A stretch of 14,590 nt of DNA from JAKEHZ01 sp035280505 (GTDB lineage Bacteria; Acidobacteriota; Blastocatellia; RBC074): assembly GCA_035280505.1 (NCBI GenBank), contig DATEFT010000605.1:1-14590 (forward strand), read 5' to 3'. This document shows, piece by piece, positions 5,672 through 14,590 of this stretch. The notes under the pieces are model-generated. The model searched no databases. It saw nothing but the letters and a program-made list of their open reading frames with translations, and was not told the origin of the DNA. The position numbers and the translations under genes were made by a program. Each line of letters begins with the position of its first letter. The first letter of the stretch is position 1.

Positions 5672-8212
5672 TTAAAAGATGACGTCGAAATCCAGCCGGA
5701 CGAACCGTGAGTAGTTGCCGAAGAAGGCGCCGTAGTTCGGATCGGCGACGTTGCGGTGAACATCGAGCGCGTTGAAGTGATTGGTCAGGTTGAAGCCGCT
5801 CAGGGTGAATCGGAAAGCGAACTTCGGATGGACCTGAAAATCGCGCGCGACCCGGCTGTCGAATGAGAAGAAGTTGGGATAGCGGCCGGAGTTGGCCTCG
5901 CCCACGTAGTTCTGGATCGAATCGACCGACGAGAAGGGGAAACCGTTGCGGTACTCCACGATCGGCGAGTACCGGAGTTTCCACGGCAGATGGAAGATCC
6001 CGTAGGAGAGATACCGGTTCGGCAGGTCGCCGCTCAAGCGGGCCCGTTGATCGGGCCGGACGATCGGAAACGGAAAGTTTCCGATGTAGGTATTGAACTC
6101 GTTGACGTCGCCGCGCGTGCTGCTGCGGACGTAGGACATGAAGATCTGTTGTTTGCCCTCACCCCAGACGAACCGGCTGGTCAACTCCAGTTGCCGATAG
6201 CTCGATTGGCCGCCGCCGCCGATCACCATGGCGTCCTGCCCCTGCTGCGATCTCGGTTCGACCACCACGATCCCTGAGGAATCGCTGTTCAGATAGTTGG
6301 CTCGCAACCGCACCAGCGGCGAGAAGGAGTGTTCGACCTCGACGTTCCAGGTCGAGCTGTACGGCGCGAAGTTGCCGATCTGCGAGCCGCCGCCGATCAG
6401 GATATTGCGGCCGTGCTCGGTCTGATCGATCACGTTGGCGAAGGGGCGCGGCCCGTCGATCACGTTCCCGCTGTTCGGATCGTAGGTCGTCATGACCTGC
6501 TGCGGATACTTGTCGAAGGCGTAGACGCCGAGCGGCACCCGGTCATAGAAGTAACCGAGCCCGCCGCGCAGAACGGTCTTCTGATTGCCGAACGGCGTAT
6601 AGGCCACGCCGAGTCGCGGCGCGAACCGGTAGGTCTCCGTGATCCCCTGCCGTTCAAAGCGGAGCCCCACGTCAACCGAGAGCTTCTTGGTCGCGTTCCA
6701 GTGATCCTGGCCGTAGAAGTAGGTCTCGAAATCGTCGAGATCGAACGGCTGGCCGTTCTGGAACTCGATGCGGCGCAGGAGCCGCCCTTCCGTATCCAGA
6801 ATATCGACCGGATGCGCCATGAACTCGCCGCGATTGGTGGTCCGCGCGACGGTCGCGCCGAACTTCAGATTGTGGGTGCCGATGTTGCGGATCGGTTTCA
6901 GCGAGAGCGTCTCCAGCCATTCAACCCGCGAAGCCCGGCGATCCTGCTGACTGAAATAGTTGCCCAGGTTGCCGGTCGGCGTCAGGATCATATCTTCCGG
7001 GCCCTGCCCCCAGATCGCCGCCGAATAGCGTTTGACCGCGATCGTGCTCTCCAACAGGTTTTCGCCGAGCGTCAATCGATCGATGAGCGTTCCGGTGTAA
7101 TCGCGCCCCCGCGAATTGGGGGTGACCGGGCGAGGGTTGAAGAAGTCCAGATTGACGAAGGCGTCCTTCCGCGGGGCGACGTGGATGGTCCCGGTCAGCG
7201 TGTGCCGGTCCGAAAGCAGGTAATCGAGTTGCGTAAATGAATTGACCGACTCGGATTTCGACTCCTTGTTCGGATACTCCAGCGTCTGGACCGGCCGCTT
7301 GATAATCGCATACTCCGTCCCCTGGGAGATGTAGAACCGGTCTTTGATGAGCGGGCCGTTGAAGACCACCCGGGGAGTAGCCGTGCGCAATCCGCGCAGA
7401 CGCCCGCCAAGATAGCGGAACTCCGGGAAGGGATCATTCAACTCGAAATTCCATTTGTCTCCGCCCCGGCGAGTCTCGACCGAGACCACGCCCGCCGTGA
7501 ATCGCCCGTACTGGGCCAGGTAAGGAGTCTTGAAGACATTGATCGACTGCACGCTGTCGACCGGCACGGTCGTTCCGAACTGACCGGTCGCCGGGTCCGT
7601 GACGTCGGCGGAGTTGACGACAAAAGCGCTCCGGTTCTCCCCCGTCCCCGAGATCTTGATCTCGCCCTGCGGCGAACGCACCACGCCCGGGATCAGCGGC
7701 AGCGCATCCTTGACCGTCGTCGGCTTGCCCGCGATCTCCTTCAACGTCTCACGCTGCAACTCGACCGGAGTCGAGGAGGCCTGTTCCGGAGGCGCGCTGC
7801 CGGCGGAGGCGTTGACGTTCACCTCCTCCTTGAGCTGAACCTTCGGCACCAGCATGAACTTGATCTCGAGGCCCTGCCCGCCGATCACCGCGACCTCTTT
7901 CTGGGTCCGCGTCTCGAATCCCTCTTTCGAGATGGCGATCTGGTAACTCCCCGGCGGGAAGTTGCTGGCGCTGGCTTCTCCCTTCTCATCAGTGGTCACG
8001 GTCGCGATCACCTCGCCATTGTGCGAGAGTTCGACGCTGGCCCCGGGCAGAGGATTGCCGGATCCGTCCTGAACCAGGACGCGAATCAGGGTTCGCGCCG
8101 GCGCCTGTTGCGCTTTCACCCCGGTCATAAATAGCAGCGGCAACGCGAGCGCCCCCAGGGCGAACCGCAGCATCCACAAGCCGCTGAACCGATTCTCAGT
8201 GCACCTTCTCAT
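5672..8212 (-). CDS. TonB-dependent receptor-like outer-membrane protein with carboxypeptidase-regulatory-like N-terminal domain
   Basis: An 846-residue protein. Residues 1-34 are a signal peptide (basic N-terminus, hydrophobic LGALALPLLFM, cleavage after VKA). Residues about 42-122 form a carboxypeptidase-regulatory-like beta-sandwich (LPGASVELSHNGEVIATVTT, then PPGSYQIAISKEGF). Residues about 150-250 form a plug domain (LKEIAGKPTTVKDALPLIPG, then FVVNSADVTDP and ETRRGG). The remainder alternates like a beta-barrel and ends FDVIF, with the terminal aromatic residue typical of outer-membrane proteins. No clear TonB box was seen. The substrate cannot be read from sequence. The start ATG 8212 has GAGG (8220-8223) 7 nt upstream. 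The gene stands alone, with its own upstream gap and a downstream terminator. The barrel is short compared with the ~1000-1200-residue OmpA-related/TonB proteins with this N-terminal domain. Confidence 0.88.
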   Translation of the reverse strand: MRRCTENRFSGLWMLRFALGALALPLLFMTGVKAQQAPARTLIRVLVQDGSGNPLPGASVELSHNGEVIATVTTDEKGEASASNFPPGSYQIAISKEGFETRTQKEVAVIGGQGLEIKFMLVPKVQLKEEVNVNASAGSAPPEQASSTPVELQRETLKEIAGKPTTVKDALPLIPGVVRSPQGEIKISGTGENRSAFVVNSADVTDPATGQFGTTVPVDSVQSINVFKTPYLAQYGRFTAGVVSVETRRGGDKWNFELNDPFPEFRYLGGRLRGLRTATPRVVFNGPLIKDRFYISQGTEYAIIKRPVQTLEYPNKESKSESVNSFTQLDYLLSDRHTLTGTIHVAPRKDAFVNLDFFNPRPVTPNSRGRDYTGTLIDRLTLGENLLESTIAVKRYSAAIWGQGPEDMILTPTGNLGNYFSQQDRRASRVEWLETLSLKPIRNIGTHNLKFGATVARTTNRGEFMAHPVDILDTEGRLLRRIEFQNGQPFDLDDFETYFYGQDHWNATKKLSVDVGLRFERQGITETYRFAPRLGVAYTPFGNQKTVLRGGLGYFYDRVPLGVYAFDKYPQQVMTTYDPNSGNVIDGPRPFANVIDQTEHGRNILIGGGSQIGNFAPYSSTWNVEVEHSFSPLVRLRANYLNSDSSGIVVVEPRSQQGQDAMVIGGGGQSSYRQLELTSRFVWGEGKQQIFMSYVRSSTRGDVNEFNTYIGNFPFPIVRPDQRARLSGDLPNRYLSYGIFHLPWKLRYSPIVEYRNGFPFSSVDSIQNYVGEANSGRYPNFFSFDSRVARDFQVHPKFAFRFTLSGFNLTNHFNALDVHRNVADPNYGAFFGNYSRFVRLDFDVIF

Positions 8213-8261
8213 TGCTTGACCTCATTTTCCTTCTTGTCAGGGATGTTCCCCCACTCTCCTT

Positions 8262-8304
8262 AGTATACATCACACTTCTAATTAGTTTGTATCATTATGT
8301 ACAA
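8262..8304 (-). promoter_or_regulatory. Possible promoter region of the TonB-receptor gene
   Basis: The AT-rich block upstream of the receptor contains, on the minus strand, TTGTAC (8304-8299) and TATACT (8267-8262). They are too far apart to be one promoter. TTGTAC with TAGAAG (8280-8275) has an 18-bp spacing, while TATACT lacks a good -35. The region is likely to hold the promoter but the exact boxes are uncertain. Confidence 0.3.
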
Positions 8305-8313
8305 GAAACCCCT

Positions 8314-8338
8314 GGCCGATCCGGCGACCGGATCAGCC
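8314..8338 (-). terminator. GC-rich hairpin, possible terminator of the AtpZ-like gene
   Basis: GATCCGG-CGA-CCGGATC (8318-8334) is a perfect 7-bp stem, extended by GGC/GCC after one mismatch. On the minus strand it is followed by AGGGGTTTCTT, a poor T-run. It separates the AtpZ-like gene from the receptor promoter region. Confidence 0.3.
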
Positions 8339-8384
8339 CCGTTTAACGTTCATGTATACGATCGATTTGCGCAAGTGGAGTTGT

Positions 8385-8470
8385 CGAAAGAAACGAAATA
8401 ACGAAACAAAGGAGAGAGTACTAGCGGCTCCATTTGCTTCGTTATCTCAGATGTTTCGTATTTTCTTTCG
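8385..8470. repeat. Long imperfect palindrome between the AtpZ-like and TonB-receptor genes
   Basis: CGAAAGAAA (8385-8393) pairs with TTTCTTTCG (8462-8470), and ATAACGAA (8398-8405) pairs with TTCGTTAT (8438-8445), with unpaired bases between. No reading frame here looks real. It is probably an extragenic palindromic repeat, or it acts as a transcription stop 3' of the AtpZ-like gene. The rest of the 8213-8485 gap holds only the promoter region and the small hairpin listed separately. Confidence 0.45.
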
Positions 8471-8485
8471 GATACCGCGACCGCG

Positions 8486-8725
8486 TCACTCGTCACGGTT
8501 CAATTTGGACATCGTGTGGATCAGCCCCGCGAAAGCTCCGATCGTCCCCAGAATCAATCCGCTAACGCTCAGCCAGGGAGCGGTCTTCAGCCAACGGTCC
8601 AGGAAATAGCCCAGTAGGATGCCGCCCACGATATTCGAGGTAATCAAACTGCCGACCGTAAAAGCCAACGCCAGCTTTGATGGTTCGGGTTTAGGGGGCA
8701 TAGAGGCCGGAGAGATCTTCCGCAT
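8486..8725 (-). CDS. AtpZ/AtpI family two-transmembrane protein
   Basis: A 79-residue protein with two membrane helices: about residues 18-45 (LALAFTVGSLITSNIVGGIL, then LGYFLDRWL) and 48-73 (TAPWLSVSGLILGTIGAFAG). The GxxLGyfLDrWl...TaPWl pattern is that of the AtpZ/AtpI family (putative F0F1-ATPase subunit, proposed Mg2+/Ca2+ transporter or c-ring assembly helper). Members usually sit at the head of an ATP synthase operon; here none is next to it, the neighbours being allA upstream and a TonB receptor downstream. Two starts are possible: ATG 8725, or ATG 8701, which removes eight residues and begins MPPKPEPSK. Neither has a convincing ribosome binding site. Family call good, start uncertain. 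Confidence 0.82.
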   Translation of the reverse strand: MRKISPASMPPKPEPSKLALAFTVGSLITSNIVGGILLGYFLDRWLKTAPWLSVSGLILGTIGAFAGLIHTMSKLNRDE

Positions 8726-8839
8726 CTCTCAAGTCAATGGGTGAAAAAAGCGCTCATCGAACAGAGGTGCACAGAGACGACGGCGAGATCCAATGCCCAC
8801 CATCTCGATCCCTGTGCCCTTGTACCTGCCGAACCCCGA

Positions 8840-9370
8840 TCAATACTGCTTAATTTCAACGATCACGTTGTGCGTGGTCTTGAGATCTCGAAGATCGTAA
8901 TCCTCTTCCAGCGTCCCCTCACGATCGAGGACCAGGAAGGAGGCCCGGTCGGCCAGCGGAAACGCGCTGGCGTGCCAGGTGCCGCGATGCAATTTGAAGG
9001 CGCTGCTGCCATCGACCAGGAACGCAGCCAGTTGCTTGATATCCGGCACATCCGGATTCTCGGAACTCGGCGGCGCCAGGGCGATGATGGACATCGATCC
9101 GCCCAACGGCACAAAGACCTGCTCGGTGCGTTGGTGACGGCCAAGAAAATCGAAGGCCAACGGACGTGCTTCAACCGTCTGAGCCACGAGATTCGCAGTC
9201 CCACCATCCAGATCCAGATCGACCTCGCCACGCTCGCCGATGATCTCTCCATAAGGAGCGAAATTCTCAGGCGTCATCGGTTGAACGGTCAGACAGATGG
9301 CGCGGATCAATCGCTCAGCTTCCACGATTCTGCGCTCTCGTACGGGCGCTACTGCTGCTGCTGCTGTCAT
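8840..9370 (-). CDS. allA: Ureidoglycolate lyase family protein (AllA-like)
   Basis: A 176-residue protein matching the AllA (ureidoglycolate lyase) cupin family, with LTVQPMTPENFAPYGEII at the N-terminal part of the fold. The central RTEQVFVPLGGSMSIIALAP (81-100) and HRGTWHASAFPL (128-139) carry the conserved histidines and tryptophan of the active-site barrel. The known reaction is (S)-ureidoglycolate to glyoxylate plus urea, the last step of allantoin breakdown. No allantoinase, allantoate amidohydrolase or urease gene is nearby, so the substrate in this organism is not established. The protein is longer than usual at the N-terminus: the family normally begins near residue 27. The first codons include a (GCA)4 run, and ATG 9370 has only a distant AAAGG (~15 nt), so the true start may be downstream. 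Confidence 0.83.
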   Translation of the reverse strand: MTAAAAVAPVRERRIVEAERLIRAICLTVQPMTPENFAPYGEIIGERGEVDLDLDGGTANLVAQTVEARPLAFDFLGRHQRTEQVFVPLGGSMSIIALAPPSSENPDVPDIKQLAAFLVDGSSAFKLHRGTWHASAFPLADRASFLVLDREGTLEEDYDLRDLKTTHNVIVEIKQY

Positions 9371-9649
9371 TGATTTTATTTTTACCTTTCTAAATTTAGT
9401 CTGTGATGTGTGACGGGCGGTATATCTTAATTAAACGAAGATTGTGATAAAATCAAGAGCTTATAAGCCGGAAAAAGGGAGATTTTACACGATTTAGTCT
9501 GAATTTCATACTTATTTCCGACTAAAATTAATCTCCCACCACTGACAACGACAGAAAGCCCTGAGAGACCAGCGAACTCGCCCCCCACGGCTCCCGGCTT
9601 CTGAACCGCTGATTCCTGCACAAGCTTCAGATCACGGACCAGTGACTCA
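9371..9649. other. 279-bp non-coding gap between the PIG-L and allA genes
   Basis: The left part (9371-9475) is AT-rich and should contain the allA promoter on the minus strand; TTGATT (9456-9451) is a possible -35 without a convincing -10. The middle part holds the terminator hairpin at 9472-9537. The right part (9540-9649) is GC-richer and has no recognisable gene or motif. The open frame across it is not gene-like. Confidence 0.5.
9472..9537 (-). terminator. Intrinsic terminator of the symporter/PIG-L operon
   Basis: On the minus strand GGGAGATT (9537-9530) pairs with AATCTCCC (9484-9477), and inside it TTTAGTC (9526-9520) pairs with GACTAAA (9499-9493). The stem is directly followed by TTTTT (9476-9472). 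It lies about 110 bp beyond the PIG-L stop codon. Confidence 0.65.
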
Positions 9650-12358
<2,709 letters not shown>

Positions 12359-12377
12359 CACCAAGTTCTCCTTTAAA

Positions 12378-12456
12378 AGTCTAGAGAAGTCCAGGAAAGT
12401 CTAGAACAGTCTAGAGAAGTCAAAACCGGTCTCGATTCAGACTGCCCTGGATTTCT

Positions 12457-12483
<27 letters not shown>
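12378..12483. repeat. Dispersed repeat, copy 2: 106-bp palindromic unit with 28-bp inverted arms
   Basis: Arms 12378-12405 and 12456-12483 match in 27 of 28 positions as reverse complements. Inside, CAGTCT (12407-12412) pairs with AGACTG (12439-12444), and another AGTCTAGAGAAGTC core occurs at 12408-12421. The core is the same as at 5605-5661. The unit spans the gap between the symporter and PIG-L genes and covers the end of the symporter gene. In the operon mRNA it would form a stable hairpin ending 5 bp before the PIG-L ribosome binding site, possibly lowering downstream expression. Confidence 0.85.
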
Positions 12484-14130
<1,647 letters not shown>

Positions 14131-14161
14131 GCTGTGACCTCGTTCGATCGTCGATCGTCAA

Positions 14162-14284
14162 TCATTGGAATTTTCGCGAAAAGACCCAGAGCCCCGCGAT
14201 CACGAGAATGGTAAATAGGATGACAATGAGATAGACGAGATTCCAATCCTGGTCCTCGTCCGAATCCGGTCTGTGGTCGTTCAT
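14162..14284 (-). CDS. 40-residue single-transmembrane protein upstream of the symporter
   Basis: The sequence has an acidic, hydrophilic N-terminus (MNDHRPDSDEDQDWN), one membrane helix (about residues 16-34, LVYLIVILFTILVIAGLWV) and a short basic tail FSRKFQ. The frame extends further upstream, but GGAG (14291-14294) 6 nt before ATG 14284 and the loss of protein-like composition upstream support the short form. It lies 31 bp before the symporter start and 28 bp after the preceding stop, so it is almost certainly in the same operon. No family is recognised. Its place recalls small partner proteins of some SSF transporters (for example those of the DUF485 or YhdT type), but no sequence similarity to those is claimed. 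Confidence 0.65.
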   Translation of the reverse strand: MNDHRPDSDEDQDWNLVYLIVILFTILVIAGLWVFSRKFQ

Positions 14285-14312
14285 TCCGCTCTCCACCGGC
14301 GGCCGGGGCCGC

Positions 14313-14590
14313 TTATTCTTCGAGCCACGGCAGATCGTCGGCGAGGTTCGCCCGCCATTGCTGGAGGGCTCCCGCGACCTCCGATTCGACCTCTCGCGCC
14401 TCGATTTCGAAGGGAATCTGCAGGTATGCGTCCAGCCGCGACATGCGGCGCCATCGATTCTTGAAATAGGCCAACAGGTATAACGCCCGGAACCGCCAGG
14501 TCCCGTATTCACGATACTGGCGGCAATGGGTGATCTCATGCGCCAGCAGCGACAGGCCCTCGATGGAGCGGGCCCGATAGGCCCCGGGCA
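14313..14590 (-). CDS. HEITH-containing protein, C-terminal part (5' end outside window); DUF4157-like
   Basis: A frame open from the window edge to TAA (14315-14313) gives 91 complete codons. Near its visible start it reads AYRARSIEGLSLLAHEITHC, then RQYREYG, a HEXXH zinc-metallopeptidase-like motif (HEITH) followed by Arg-Gln. Further on YLQIPFEIEAREVE places an acidic residue where a third ligand could lie. The HExxHcrQ...G...Y...pfExEA pattern resembles DUF4157-type domains and related small peptidase-like proteins. The protein ends DLPWLEE. It leads the operon of the 40-residue membrane protein and the symporter as far as the window shows. Function unknown; activity cannot be judged without the N-terminus. 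Confidence 0.7.
   Translation of the reverse strand, partial: PGAYRARSIEGLSLLAHEITHCRQYREYGTWRFRALYLLAYFKNRWRRMSRLDAYLQIPFEIEAREVESEVAGALQQWRANLADDLPWLEE

Noticed and set aside
8352..8609. An 85-codon plus-strand open frame
   Set aside because: It runs through the palindromic gap and then antisense through the AtpZ-like gene. There is no ribosome binding site and no family similarity.
14285..14539. Upstream extension of the 40-residue membrane protein to 125 residues
   Set aside because: The extension overlaps the HEITH gene in another frame, is Arg/Ser-rich and not protein-like, and the short form has its own ribosome binding site.

Overview
The window (14.6 kb, GC-rich) looks like chromosome from a Gram-negative bacterium. 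It holds an outer-membrane TonB-dependent receptor with an N-terminal carboxypeptidase-regulatory-like domain, a very large secreted PIG-L deacetylase and a B12-dependent ribonucleotide reductase. The style resembles Acidobacteriota, but this is an inference from gene types, not from a marker gene. No tRNA, rRNA, CRISPR array, IS element or phage gene was seen.

Plus-strand half (1-5482). The window opens in the C-terminus of an adenosylcobalamin-dependent ribonucleotide reductase, followed by a cobalamin-binding-protein homologue (BtuF-like) without a signal peptide. Then comes the most distinctive locus: a family 2A encapsulin shell gene (SrpI-like, 1436-2377) overlapping by 11 bp a gene for its cargo (2367-4334). 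The cargo is a SufS-type cysteine desulfurase with a ~247-residue disordered Pro/Ala-rich N-terminal extension that contains a duplicated AFxFLExxRS motif. In characterised relatives this pair forms a protein nanocompartment linked to sulfur storage. Downstream, a leader with a sigma70-like promoter (4364-4392), a recognisable yybP-ykoY (manganese) riboswitch aptamer (4403-4535) and a strong overlapping intrinsic terminator (4524-4571) precedes htpX, an M48 membrane metalloprotease. This predicts Mn-dependent antitermination of htpX.

Minus-strand half (14590-5672, read right to left). A probable operon holds the C-terminus of an HEITH-containing protein, a 40-residue single-TM protein, a sodium:solute symporter with an ~85-residue hydrophilic insertion, and a 902-residue secreted PIG-L family deacetylase, ended by a hairpin plus T-run (9472-9537). 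Then follow separate genes: a ureidoglycolate lyase homologue (allA), an AtpZ/AtpI-like two-TM protein away from any ATP synthase operon, and an 846-residue TonB-dependent receptor-like protein.

Intergenic DNA is rich in palindromes. One family, with core AGTCTAGAGAAGTC, occurs at 5605-5661 and 12378-12483. The second copy supplies the last eight codons and the stop codon of the symporter gene.
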